Assembly (NCBI GenBank): GCA_016200325.1
Contig: JACQEZ010000008.1
Location: 1 to 64,000 of the forward strand
Direction of reading: 5' to 3'
Origin: Candidatus Manganitrophaceae bacterium
Lineage (GTDB): Bacteria > Nitrospirota > Nitrospiria > SBBL01 > Manganitrophaceae
DNA length: 64,000 bases
Shown here one piece after another: positions 54,442 to 63,250 of the stretch. The notes under the pieces are model-generated. The model worked only from the letters and a program-made list of their open reading frames with translations, had not been told where the DNA came from and did no database searches. The translations under genes were made by a program, and so were the position numbers. Numbering within the stretch: position 1 is the stretch's first letter; every line of letters begins with the position of its first letter.

Positions 54442-56133
54442 ATGCTGAGAGAGCTTCACATCATAAATTATGCAATTATTGATGAAGTCTCTCTTGAATT
54501 CTCGGAAGGTCTGAACATCATCACCGGCGAAACAGGCGCCGGAAAATCGATTCTCATCGACGCCCTCTCAGTTATTTTGGGAGGGCGTTCGTCGCCCGAC
54601 CTGGTTCGAGAGGGAAAGAGCGAGGCCACTTTGGAGGCGCGCTTCGACCCGCTTGAATCTGCTCCAAGCGATCTCCCTTCCGAAGAGTGGCTGATCCTCA
54701 AACGCGTTCTCTCCAAATCGGGAAAGAACAAGACCTATCTGAACAATTCGTTTGTCAATGTCTCCACCCTGAAAGAGATCGGCCGAAAGCTCACCGAAAT
54801 TCATGGACAACATGAGCATCACAATCTATTGAGCCTTGAATGGCAGCTTCATCTCCTCGATGCGTTTGGCCGCCTTACCCCGCTAAGAGAGGATTACACG
54901 CGGTGCTACCGCAGCTGGTCTCAGTTGCAGGAAGAACAACGCTCCCTCCAAAAATTAGAATCCGAAGGAAGGCAGAAACAGTCCTTTCTGGAATATCAGC
55001 TCTCCGAAATCAGAGAAGCCGCGTTCCAACCGGGAGAAGAGGAGACGCTGGAACGGGAAGAGAAAACGTTACAGAACTGGGAAGCGATCCTCTCCACCGC
55101 AGAAAAGGCCTATGCGCTTCTCGCCGGGGAAGAAGCAATGCTCAATCAACTGGACGAGATCGGCAACGCAGTTAAAAAACTGCAGGAACTCACGGATGAC
55201 GCCTCCGATGAAATCGGTCTCTGGGAAACCTCTAAAATTCAGTTGAAGGAGTTATCGGTATTGCTGCGCAACCGAACAGATCAGATGGAGTACGATCCTG
55301 CGCGCCTTGGCGAGATTCGGGAGCGGCTGTATTTAATGCAAAAGTTAAAGAAAAAATATGGCCGGTCTTTTGAAGAGCTTTTAAAGTTTCAGAAGGAATT
55401 AGAGGAGGAGCTCTCCAAAATTTCAGGCTGCGAAGCGGAGCTGATCGCCATTCAAAAACACTTGGATAAGACCGAGAAGACACTTTCGGAAAAAGCAAAA
55501 AATCTTTCCCGAGAAAGAAACAAAATAAAAGCCAAACTGGAAGCAAAAGTAAAAGAAGAGCTTTTTCAACTGGGGATGGAACGGACCCAATTCGAAGCCC
55601 AGCTCACCGAAAAAGCACTTTCCGAGGATGGGTCGGATAAAATCGAGTATCTAATTGCGCTACCCGGAGAGATTCCTCACTCCCTCGCAAGCGTCGCTTC
55701 GGGAGGAGAACTCTCAAGAATCATGCTTGCCTTAAAAGTGGTCCTCACTGAAGTGGACCCTGTCGGGGTATTAATTTTCGACGAAGTAGATGCAGGAATC
55801 GGAGGCGCCGTGGCCGAGAAGGTGGGAAAGAGATTGTCTAAGCTTGCCTCGAGTCATCAGGTTTTATGTATTACTCACCTTCCTCAAATCGCACGGTTTG
55901 CCGATCATCATTACTTTGTTGAAAAACGGGATTCGGGAGGGAGGGTCATTACGTCAATCAAGGAGTTATCTACCGGGGAGCGGGTTCACGAGCTGGCTCG
56001 AATGCTGGGCGGGGCCACCATCACCCCGATTACACTGCGCCATGCGGAGGAAATGATCGGCATCCACTCGCCGAAGGGTGAAACTATACTATCGCAGCAA
56101 ACAAGGCAATCGAAAGGAGGGCATAGTAAATAA
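54442..56133 (+). CDS. recN: DNA repair protein RecN
   Basis: A 563-residue SMC-like ATPase for double-strand break repair. N-terminal half-head with Walker A GETGAGKSILIDALSV, long coiled-coil (about 155-370), C-terminal half-head with the ABC signature ASGGELSRIMLALK and Walker B VLIFDEVDAGIGG, then QVLCITHLPQIA. It starts 14 bp after trxA. Confidence 0.96.
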   Translation: MLRELHIINYAIIDEVSLEFSEGLNIITGETGAGKSILIDALSVILGGRSSPDLVREGKSEATLEARFDPLESAPSDLPSEEWLILKRVLSKSGKNKTYLNNSFVNVSTLKEIGRKLTEIHGQHEHHNLLSLEWQLHLLDAFGRLTPLREDYTRCYRSWSQLQEEQRSLQKLESEGRQKQSFLEYQLSEIREAAFQPGEEETLEREEKTLQNWEAILSTAEKAYALLAGEEAMLNQLDEIGNAVKKLQELTDDASDEIGLWETSKIQLKELSVLLRNRTDQMEYDPARLGEIRERLYLMQKLKKKYGRSFEELLKFQKELEEELSKISGCEAELIAIQKHLDKTEKTLSEKAKNLSRERNKIKAKLEAKVKEELFQLGMERTQFEAQLTEKALSEDGSDKIEYLIALPGEIPHSLASVASGGELSRIMLALKVVLTEVDPVGVLIFDEVDAGIGGAVAEKVGKRLSKLASSHQVLCITHLPQIARFADHHYFVEKRDSGGRVITSIKELSTGERVHELARMLGGATITPITLRHAEEMIGIHSPKGETILSQQTRQSKGGHSK

Positions 56134-56239
56134 GGAAACGGGGAGGGGTGACCATGTAGCTCTCAATCCAGAGATAAGATAAGGAGAGGAGTAAAAAACC
56201 GGCGATAAGAAATGTGAGACTGCTCATTTTAAATGGGTA

Positions 56240-56743
56240 CTATTTGGAAACGGAATCGATTGTTTTGGTCCGCTCTCTGTGTTCTTTAAAGTAGGTTTTG
56301 ATATCTTCCAACCGGGTATTTAGACCAAACGTCTCGCCCACCTCGGAAAGAAAATCTTGCAACTCCTCCATTTTCTTTTTCTTGCCGAGAGCGCGGTTAA
56401 TAATATTGATAATTTCGGAAATATTAAACGGCTTAATCAGATAATCACAGGCGCCATGTCTTATCCCATCGATGGCGCTTTTAAGACTTCCATACCCGGT
56501 GATGATTAAGACTTCAATATCCGGATTTTTCTGCTTGATCTGCTTTAATACTTCGCCGCCATGGGGACCCGGCATCTTCAAATCGAGTGTCACAAGATCG
56601 ATCTGCTTCTGTTGAATCATTTCGAGCGCTTTAATACCATCTTCGGCCGTTTCCACGTTGTAAAAAGGTTTTAGTATCATTTTAAGCGATTCACGTGGGC
56701 CGATCTCATCATCGACAATTAAAATCGTTCTCTTCGACACCAT
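56240..56743 (-). CDS. response regulator receiver protein
   Basis: A 167-residue protein with one receiver domain: acidic pair in VDDEIGPRESL, the phospho-Asp in LDLKMPGPHG, the Thr in IITGYGS and Lys in LIKPFN. After about residue 125 there is a charged helix (GKKKKMEELQDFLSEVGETF) but no DNA-binding output, so it is a single-domain regulator or part of a phosphorelay. AAGGGGGCG precedes the ATG. Confidence 0.88.
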   Translation of the reverse strand: MVSKRTILIVDDEIGPRESLKMILKPFYNVETAEDGIKALEMIQQKQIDLVTLDLKMPGPHGGEVLKQIKQKNPDIEVLIITGYGSLKSAIDGIRHGACDYLIKPFNISEIINIINRALGKKKKMEELQDFLSEVGETFGLNTRLEDIKTYFKEHRERTKTIDSVSK

Positions 56744-56885
56744 GGCGCCCCCTTATGTTGACGGTGATGCATATAAATGCAATTTAGATACCAATCAAGG
56801 ATTCCAAAAAAATAATGTAAGCCATTGTTATATAAATATAATTCTACGGTGTTGCCTTTCTCCGTCCATCAATTTAAGCCCAAAC

Positions 56886-56918
56886 AGTACATTTTTGTAC
56901 TACCGCACATTAATGTGC
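56886..56918. promoter_or_regulatory. two adjacent inverted repeats, possible operator
   Basis: AGTAC-ATTTTT-GTACT (56886-56901) lies 3 bp before the perfect palindrome GCACATTAATGTGC (56905-56918). Both are midway between divergent genes and could bind a dimeric regulator. Confidence 0.4.
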
Positions 56919-57078
56919 AATGGGTCGATTTTTCCGGTGATAATAATTTAATTCCTCGGTCGCCTTCGGCCATCAGGCGGAGTAGAAACAAGTAAAAACG
57001 CAGCCTTGCAGCTCGGCCCTCACATTGGCATCGATTGATCAGCAGAGACAAATTCGGGACTCGGGAGGATTTAATCTC

Positions 57079-57107
57079 TTGACAACGCATCGGACGGAAC
57101 GTAGAAT
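57079..57107 (+). promoter_or_regulatory. promoter of the barrel-protein gene, leaderless layout
   Basis: A perfect TTGACA (57079-57084) and TAGAAT (57102-57107) with a 17-nt spacer. The expected start site (about 57114) lies 2 nt before the GTG at 57116. Confidence 0.65.
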
Positions 57108-57115
57108 CAGTGCCC

Positions 57116-57901
57116 GTGAAACCTGAGAAATTCAAAATATTTTTGTTCACTCTCCTGATAGGCATTTTTCCCTCTCTCCTATTAATTCACCCGGCACACG
57201 CTGAACGCCCTTTTCTCCTTACGGAAAGGGCAATTCCAATTGATAAGGGAAATTATCGGCTGGAATCGGGCGTTGTCTTTGATCGTTTTTCGTCCAGCAG
57301 CAAAGAAACAATCGTTTCGGCGGATATGAGATATGGTCTTATTCAGAACCTGGAGCTCGGTTTAGAGGTTCCTTATCTATTTCGCGAGGAGGGCTCGGAG
57401 AACGAAAATCAAATTGGGGATATGCTTCTGAGAGCAAAAGTTCGATTTTTGAAGGGAAGAGAGGCAAACCCACTCTCAGTCGCAGGTGAAATGCTTTTGA
57501 AGTTACCGACCGCCGGCCGAGATCAATTTTTCGGAACAACCGGCAAACCGGATATCGGTTTCATTGCGATTGCAAGCAAGGAGTTTACTCCGGTCACCGC
57601 TCACATCAATTTTGGTTATATTTTTATTGGAAATCCACCCTTAAAGGATGTGGCGGATCAACTCATCTATGCCATCGGCCTGGAGCTCCAGACGATGGAA
57701 GAGCCTCTGTCGATGATCGCTGAGCTTTCGGGAAACAGTGAAACGGGGAGGGCCGCCTCGGAGCAGACCTTAACGCTTCAGGGAGGATTTGCATACAGGG
57801 TGGCTCGCTCTTTCTCTTTAGACCTCTCGGTGGGACTCGGACTGACGAAGGACAGCCCAGATTATCTGATGAATGTCGGCTTTACCTACCTTTTCCAGTA
57901 A
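57116..57901 (+). CDS. probable outer-membrane beta-barrel protein
   Basis: A 261-residue exported protein. A signal peptide of about 28 residues ends in HPAHA before ERPFLL. The mature part shows alternating hydrophobic/polar strands with ADMRYGLIQNLELGLEVPYLF, GDMLLRAKVRFL and a C-terminal VGFTYLFQ, the aromatic end of many barrels. It resembles the transporter (MetA-pathway of phenol degradation-like) family only in overall layout. GTG at 57116 is chosen because it is the first codon after the promoter; an in-frame GTG at 57110 would not be transcribed. Confidence 0.7.
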   Translation: MKPEKFKIFLFTLLIGIFPSLLLIHPAHAERPFLLTERAIPIDKGNYRLESGVVFDRFSSSSKETIVSADMRYGLIQNLELGLEVPYLFREEGSENENQIGDMLLRAKVRFLKGREANPLSVAGEMLLKLPTAGRDQFFGTTGKPDIGFIAIASKEFTPVTAHINFGYIFIGNPPLKDVADQLIYAIGLELQTMEEPLSMIAELSGNSETGRAASEQTLTLQGGFAYRVARSFSLDLSVGLGLTKDSPDYLMNVGFTYLFQ

Positions 57902-57931
57902 ATAAGCTCAAATCAATTACAAACGGCCTTC

Positions 57932-58711
57932 TTATCGGATCACCGATTTTGAGGGAATTCCTTGCCGGAAGAGATCTTTTTCCGCCTCCACGATAAGATT
58001 GCCTTCTTTTTTAGGGAGGCGATAATGATCGCTAAAACCAAAGGCGGCAAGTAAGTTTAACTTTTTGTTTTGCACTTCCCACTGGAATGACTCAACGAGT
58101 TTTCTCACCTCTTGGCCCAATTGATGGGCCTGATCTATATCCCGATTCGGTAGGAGCCAGAAGAAGATACCGTCTTCCTTATAGCTGATTACCTCATTGG
58201 ATCTTTTAAGCGCGGCCACTTTCGCGGCGAGCTTAAATAGGATTTCATTTTTCTGTTGCGACAGCTTAATGAGTGGAGGAAATAAGATCTGTATCGCCAT
58301 ACAGGTGAGCGCAGAATGCTTTTGATTGACATGCGTCAGCTCTTCACTGAGCCGAACCTCGAGATACAAAGAAGAAGCCAATACGTGAGCGGGGTCTTGC
58401 CAGGAAGGATTTCCATTCTCTCCGAGGGGAGCAGGTCTTTCGGCCGCTGGCTCCGTCGTGAGTGGATGGAGGCCTTCTTCCTTTAATTTTTGAATCTTCT
58501 CTGCCGCTTTGCTCACAAAGAAGCCTTCCTCGATCAGCATCTTAACTTTCTTTAGCGTCTCAACATCCTCATCGGTATATCGGTTAAACACCTTTGCCCC
58601 GCGGATGAGTTTGGCCGGATTGATTACTCCAATCATTCCCCAATATCCGAGCTGCCGTTGCGATATTCCTACAGCTTGGCAAACCGATTTGGGGCCATAT
58701 GTCTTCTGCAT
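57932..58711 (-). CDS. MerR-type HTH protein with degenerate GGDEF-like domain
   Basis: A 259-residue protein. Residues 1-80 form a MerR-like helix-turn-helix (QRQLGYWGMIGVINPAKLIRG, RYTDEDVETLKKVKMLIEEG). After a linker (about 82-110) the C-terminal half reads like a GGDEF domain: a FKLAAKVAALKRSNEVISYK stretch where R(Y)GGDEF is expected, here YKEDGI (177-182), then WLLP, A-rich helix and an AFGFSD strand. The catalytic residues are missing, so it may sense c-di-GMP-like ligands rather than make them. GAGGGAGAG precedes the ATG. Confidence 0.65.
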   Translation of the reverse strand: MQKTYGPKSVCQAVGISQRQLGYWGMIGVINPAKLIRGAKVFNRYTDEDVETLKKVKMLIEEGFFVSKAAEKIQKLKEEGLHPLTTEPAAERPAPLGENGNPSWQDPAHVLASSLYLEVRLSEELTHVNQKHSALTCMAIQILFPPLIKLSQQKNEILFKLAAKVAALKRSNEVISYKEDGIFFWLLPNRDIDQAHQLGQEVRKLVESFQWEVQNKKLNLLAAFGFSDHYRLPKKEGNLIVEAEKDLFRQGIPSKSVIR

Positions 58712-58962
58712 TTCTCTCCCTCTTAATTCAAGAAAAAACGAAGAAAATTCTCTTTAGCACACAGAATTTGCAAGGGAAATGCCAGTTTAGACGGAGGACC
58801 TTATTTTTGAGTCGTTATTTTTTTTCTACTGAGAATCCATGCGCTTACGCTGGAGGTGCTCCTTCGACGGGAGCGGGAGGAATGGGGGTAAAAACAGAAG
58901 GAAGGTTTAAAGGAAGCAAACTACTTAGACATCGGACACAATTTGTCACCAAGGTCGGGGAT

Positions 58963-59154
58963 CTATCCCGCCTTGATGACTTTTCCTGCTTTAATGCACG
59001 ACGTACAAACCCGAATTCGCTTTACAGCCTTTCCGATCAGCGCACGAATGGTCTGGAGATTCGGTAGAAACCGACGTTTACTTTTATTGTTCGCGTGGCT
59101 TACCAGATTTCCGACTTGATGACCCTTGCCGCAGATTTCACATGTTCTTGCCAT
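58963..59154 (-). CDS. rpmB: 50S ribosomal protein L28
   Basis: A 63-residue L28 of the zinc-binding type: CEIC near the N-terminus and CTSC near the C-terminus can hold Zn. [19 protein letters not shown] is the conserved core. ATG of MARTCEIC was chosen; MSL upstream would be an unlikely extension. Confidence 0.93.
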   Translation of the reverse strand: MARTCEICGKGHQVGNLVSHANNKSKRRFLPNLQTIRALIGKAVKRIRVCTSCIKAGKVIKAG

Positions 59155-59271
59155 GAGACTCAATTCCTTTCATTCTAAAGTTCATTGATAAAAAAACAGG
59201 CCTATGTTATCATGAACTCCTCGAATAGGCAAGAGAAAACCGTGGACATCTAAGAGAGTTGCTTCGAGCAC

Positions 59272-61413
59272 ATGGACGAAAGGACCCCTCCGCCGCTTGA
59301 CGTTGCCGTACCTCAGTGGGATTTGCCCATTCAATATATTAAGGGAATCGGCCCGAAAAGGGCCGTTCTTTTTAATAAGCTTGGCATCCAAACCCTCGAG
59401 GACCTTCTTCTCTTTCCCCCCTTTCGATATGAAGATCGTACCGCTTTAAAAAAGATCGCCCACCTTCAAGCCGGGGAGGAGCAGACGATCTTAGCCCAGG
59501 TCAAAGCCGTTTCCTTGGTGGAGACCTCTCGCCGCAGGATGAAGATCGTCGATATTGCGGTCATGGATGAGACCGGCCTGCTCCATGCAAAGTGGTTCAA
59601 TCAACCCTACCTCAGAGAGCTCTTCAAACCGGGCGACAAGATCATGCTGAGTGGAAAGGTGAAAGGGAGCCACTACGGCGGCTATCATTTAGAAATGGAA
59701 AGTCCTCAATACGAGAAGGTTGACGAAGAAGAGATCCAGATTCATATGGGGCGGATTGTCCCGGTTTATCATGAGACGAAGGGATTGACCAGCCGGCAGA
59801 TTCGATCCCTCATGAGATCGGTACTCCATCAGCATGGAGCGAAGATAGCCGAAGCCCTTCCGTCGAGACTCATCGAGAAGTACCGTCTTCTTCCTCTCTC
59901 CAAGGCGGTCCAGGAGCTTCATTTCCCAGCGGCCGGAACATCGCTGTCAGAGCTCAACCTCGGTCGCACCCCGGCGCACCGACGCCTTTCATTCGACGAA
60001 CTCTTTCTTCTTCAAACCGGCCTCGCCCTTCGGAAGAGCCGGATCGCGACACAGGAAGCCGGAATTTCCTTTCATTTGAATGGAACGCTGACCGAGCGGC
60101 TGCGCGGCATTCTGCCGTTTCGTCTCACAGGCGCCCAGGAGAGAGTCCTTTCAGAAATTAAGAACGACATGGCCTTGGATCGGCCGATGAATCGATTGGT
60201 TCAAGGAGATGTCGGATCGGGTAAAACGCTGGTTGCGCTGATGGCCATTCTGATCGCATTGGAAAACGGCTATCAGGCCGCGTTGATGGCGCCGACCGAA
60301 ATTCTGGCTGAGCAGCATTTCTTCTCAATCAAAGGATATCTGGAAGCCCTGGGGAGAATAGCCGTGCTCCTGACGAGCGACATGAAGAAAAAACCGAAAG
60401 AGGAAGCGCTGCAAGGAATCCAAGCGGGTCGATATGATCTCATCATCGGGACCCACGCGTTGATTCAAGAGGGGGTTGCGTTTAACCGCCTCGGCCTGGT
60501 CGTTGTCGATGAGCAACATAAATTCGGGGTGCTGCAGAGAGCAAAGCTGGCAGGAAAAGGGGTTCGGCCGGATGTCCTTATTATGACCGCCACGCCGATC
60601 CCGCGAACCTTGGCGCTGACCCTCTACGGCGATCTAAACATCTCGGTCATCGACGAAATGCCTCCGGGCCGGCCGCCGGTTCGAACCTCCCTCTTCTATG
60701 GAAAACAGAGAGAGCGGGCCTATGCCTTGATTGAAAAAGAGCTCGCCCAAGGAAGACAGGCCTACGCGGTCTGTCCCCTCATTGAAGAATCTGAAAAGAC
60801 CGACCTCAAGGCAGCGATTGAACTCTCGGCCCTGCTGCAACAGGAGACTTTTCCCCATCGGCGGATCGGTCTTTTACATGGAAGGCTGAAGCGTGAAGAG
60901 AAGGAATCGATCATGCGCGATTTTAAAGAAAAGCGGATCGACCTACTCGTCGCAACCACGGTGGTCGAAGTCGGAATTGATATCCCGAATGCCACCGTGA
61001 TGTTGATCGAGCATGCCGAGCGCTTTGGGTTGGCGCAGCTCCACCAGCTGCGCGGTCGCGTCGGTCGGGGAACCGATCAGTCATTTTGCTTTCTGGCGGC
61101 GGAGTACCCTTTGAGCGCGGAAGCTAAACGTCGCCTGGAAGCGATGGCCAGGAATGCGGATGGGTTCAAGATCGCCGAGATCGATCTGGAGATTCGCGGG
61201 CCGGGAGAGTTCTTCGGCACCCGCCAATCGGGGATCCCTGAACTGCGCATCGCCAATTTAATGCGGGACGCGGCCATGCTCGAGACCGCCCGCCAGGAAG
61301 CCTTTGCCTGGATCGACCGGGACCCGCACTTATCCGAATCGGAAAGCCGTCCGATCCGCACCCTCTTGGAGAGAAAATGGAAAGGAAAATTGGAGTGGCT
61401 CACGGCCGGATAA
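59272..61413 (+). CDS. recG: ATP-dependent DNA helicase RecG
   Basis: A 713-residue branch-migrating helicase that reverses stalled forks. The N-terminal wedge (OB-fold; PIQYIKGIGPKRA, FPPFRYEDRT) spans about 1-255; the helicase core has Walker A GDVGSGKTLVA, DEQH box VVVDEQHKFG, TATPIPRTLAL, and QLRGRVGRG. The C-terminal block NADGFKIAEIDLEIRGPGEFFGTRQSG is typical. The Shine-Dalgarno is weak. Confidence 0.97.
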   Translation: MDERTPPPLDVAVPQWDLPIQYIKGIGPKRAVLFNKLGIQTLEDLLLFPPFRYEDRTALKKIAHLQAGEEQTILAQVKAVSLVETSRRRMKIVDIAVMDETGLLHAKWFNQPYLRELFKPGDKIMLSGKVKGSHYGGYHLEMESPQYEKVDEEEIQIHMGRIVPVYHETKGLTSRQIRSLMRSVLHQHGAKIAEALPSRLIEKYRLLPLSKAVQELHFPAAGTSLSELNLGRTPAHRRLSFDELFLLQTGLALRKSRIATQEAGISFHLNGTLTERLRGILPFRLTGAQERVLSEIKNDMALDRPMNRLVQGDVGSGKTLVALMAILIALENGYQAALMAPTEILAEQHFFSIKGYLEALGRIAVLLTSDMKKKPKEEALQGIQAGRYDLIIGTHALIQEGVAFNRLGLVVVDEQHKFGVLQRAKLAGKGVRPDVLIMTATPIPRTLALTLYGDLNISVIDEMPPGRPPVRTSLFYGKQRERAYALIEKELAQGRQAYAVCPLIEESEKTDLKAAIELSALLQQETFPHRRIGLLHGRLKREEKESIMRDFKEKRIDLLVATTVVEVGIDIPNATVMLIEHAERFGLAQLHQLRGRVGRGTDQSFCFLAAEYPLSAEAKRRLEAMARNADGFKIAEIDLEIRGPGEFFGTRQSGIPELRIANLMRDAAMLETARQEAFAWIDRDPHLSESESRPIRTLLERKWKGKLEWLTAG

Positions 61414-61426
61414 TGGAGATCATCTG

Positions 61427-61813
61427 ATGTCTCTTTCATGGGAGTTCTTTCTGAGAAAGTGGTTTAAAACCGACCCGGACCTCTTTCCAAAACGGTGGAA
61501 AGAAGATATGATCCGAGGATGGCAGACGGTGCGATCCCGGGCCGCCTCCGGGGTCGATCACACCTTCACCCATGTCGAGCTGGTTCGAATCCGCTATCGC
61601 TTGGAGCGGGTCAATCGGAGGCTCTTCGAAGCGTACCAGAATCTCGGCAAACGGGTTGTCGATCATTGGGGAGGAAAGGGGAGTCTCGCCGAAGAAGAAA
61701 GAAAAAGGGAATTTCGACGGATCGGCCTTTTGCTGGAGGAGCAGAAACATCTGATCGAGCAAATCCGTGAGTTGAACCAATCTACCGCTTCAGAAGAAAA
61801 GAGCGCACCTTAG
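61427..61813 (+). CDS. small helical protein of unknown function
   Basis: A 128-residue protein 13 bp after recG. It is rich in Arg, Lys, Glu and Trp (KWFKTDPDLFPKRWKEDM, TFTHVELVRIRYRLERV, EEQKHLIEQIRELNQS) and is predicted to be mostly helical, with the last third coiled. No motif or family is recognised. GGAG lies before the ATG. It may be co-transcribed with recG. Confidence 0.65.
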   Translation: MSLSWEFFLRKWFKTDPDLFPKRWKEDMIRGWQTVRSRAASGVDHTFTHVELVRIRYRLERVNRRLFEAYQNLGKRVVDHWGGKGSLAEEERKREFRRIGLLLEEQKHLIEQIRELNQSTASEEKSAP

Positions 61814-61893
61814 AATCCAAATTAAAGCTTAGATCCAGTTTTATCTGCATCAATGGCCTTCAGTATCAGTATGAGATTGAGGAGAAGAAAGCA

Positions 61894-62829
61894 ATGGCGG
61901 TTTTAGCTGGGATCGATATCGGCACGAACACCTTTCGTCTTCTGGTGGCAGAGATGAACGATGCACAATCGCTGAAGGAGATCTGCTCGGCCAAAGAAAT
62001 TACACGGCTCGGCGAGGGGTTTTCGATCAACAAGGCCTTTCTTCCCGCCGCCGTCGAGCGATCGATCGTTGCATTAAAGCGCTTTAGAGCGCTTCTCCAA
62101 AAACATCCGGTGGACGATTTGATTATCGTCGGTACCAGTGCCGTCCGGGAAGCACAAAACCGAGAGGCTTTCCTGAAAGAAGTAAAACAGCAGACCGGAT
62201 TCGATATCCAAGTCATCTCGGGAGAGGAAGAAGCCCTCTGTACTTTTCTCGGAGTGAACCTCGTCATTCAAAACGAAACGGAGCCGATGCTCGTCATCGA
62301 TGTCGGCGGCGGAAGCACCGAGTTCATCGGGGCGGAAGGGGATGCGCCGAACTTCCTCCTCAGCACCGAGCTCGGTGTGGTTCACCTGACCGAGAAGTAT
62401 TTAAAATCGGACCCGCCGACCTCGGAAGAGTTAAAAGCGTTACGGCTGGCGATTGACAAGGTCATTAAGCCGATCGGTTATCATTTCCCCCCAAAGGGCC
62501 TCTTTGCAGGAACGGCGGGGAGCATCACGACCTTGGCGGCGATCGACCAGAAGATGAAGGAGTACGATCCGGAAAAAGTCAATCGCTACCCGCTCTCACT
62601 CGGCGCCATCCAGCGCATTTTTAAGGAGCTCTCCGTGATGCCGCTGGAGCAGCGGCGGAAAACACTCGGCCTCGAGAAGGGGCGGGAAGATATTATCCTC
62701 ACCGGAAGTTTGATTTTAATCGCCGTCATGGAGCTTTTCGGATATGATCCTGTGTATGTCAGTGATTATGGTTTGAGAGAAGGGGTATTGATTCATTTAT
62801 ATCAAAAGAAATATGACCCTCTCTCATAA
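61894..62829 (+). CDS. exopolyphosphatase / pppGpp phosphohydrolase-family protein
   Basis: A 311-residue actin-fold enzyme of the Ppx/GppA family, which shortens polyphosphate or converts pppGpp to ppGpp. AGIDIGTNTFRLLVAE and VIDVGGGSTEFIG are the phosphate-binding motifs; GTAGSITTLAAI is the third. Only the two N-terminal domains are present, so it is the short type. Its downstream neighbour is a PilZ gene. Which nucleotide or polymer it prefers cannot be told. Confidence 0.92.
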   Translation: MAVLAGIDIGTNTFRLLVAEMNDAQSLKEICSAKEITRLGEGFSINKAFLPAAVERSIVALKRFRALLQKHPVDDLIIVGTSAVREAQNREAFLKEVKQQTGFDIQVISGEEEALCTFLGVNLVIQNETEPMLVIDVGGGSTEFIGAEGDAPNFLLSTELGVVHLTEKYLKSDPPTSEELKALRLAIDKVIKPIGYHFPPKGLFAGTAGSITTLAAIDQKMKEYDPEKVNRYPLSLGAIQRIFKELSVMPLEQRRKTLGLEKGREDIILTGSLILIAVMELFGYDPVYVSDYGLREGVLIHLYQKKYDPLS

Positions 62830-62888
62830 ATTGAGAAAACGGCTGCTCGTCCGCCCGACATTCAACGTGATAAGGAGATCAGGCAGAG

Positions 62889-63230
62889 ATGATTGAGAAG
62901 CGGAAGCACATTCGGGTCACGATCAAATCGATCGCTGAAGTGATCTTGCCGGAGGGAGATTTCGATCAGGCTTATGTCGGCGGCATCAGCCGGGGCGGGC
63001 TGGAGATGTATACCGGAAAAGAGATGAAGCGCGAGACCCCCGTAAAAATCACCCTGCATTTCTTGCTTGAAGGACAGGAGGTCACCGAAGCGGTGCAAGG
63101 CGCGGTGAAGTGGAGCGCCTCCTTTAAAAATGCGTTCGTCTCCGGGATTGAATTTTCGAGCGTCCTCTCCGCAGAGGCAAACCCCAATCTCGTCCGATGC
63201 ATCGAGCAGGCGGAATTGTTTTACAAATAA
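62889..63230 (+). CDS. PilZ-domain protein
   Basis: A 113-residue stand-alone PilZ domain, the usual c-di-GMP receptor. The RxxxR motif is R5-KHI-R9. The second motif, normally (D/N)xSxxG, reads GISRGG, so its acidic or amide residue is replaced by glycine and binding could be weak. It follows the Ppx/GppA gene by 59 bp, with AAGGAG upstream. Confidence 0.85.
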   Translation: MIEKRKHIRVTIKSIAEVILPEGDFDQAYVGGISRGGLEMYTGKEMKRETPVKITLHFLLEGQEVTEAVQGAVKWSASFKNAFVSGIEFSSVLSAEANPNLVRCIEQAELFYK

Positions 63231-63250
63231 TTTGATTTGTTAGGAGTAGC

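Larger units (their letters stand above)
56744..57109. other. AT-rich intergenic region with two dyads
   Basis: About 366 bp between divergent genes, clearly richer in A/T than its neighbours. It contains the dyads listed at 56886-56918 and, at its right end, the barrel-protein promoter. No gene is seen. Confidence 0.5.
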
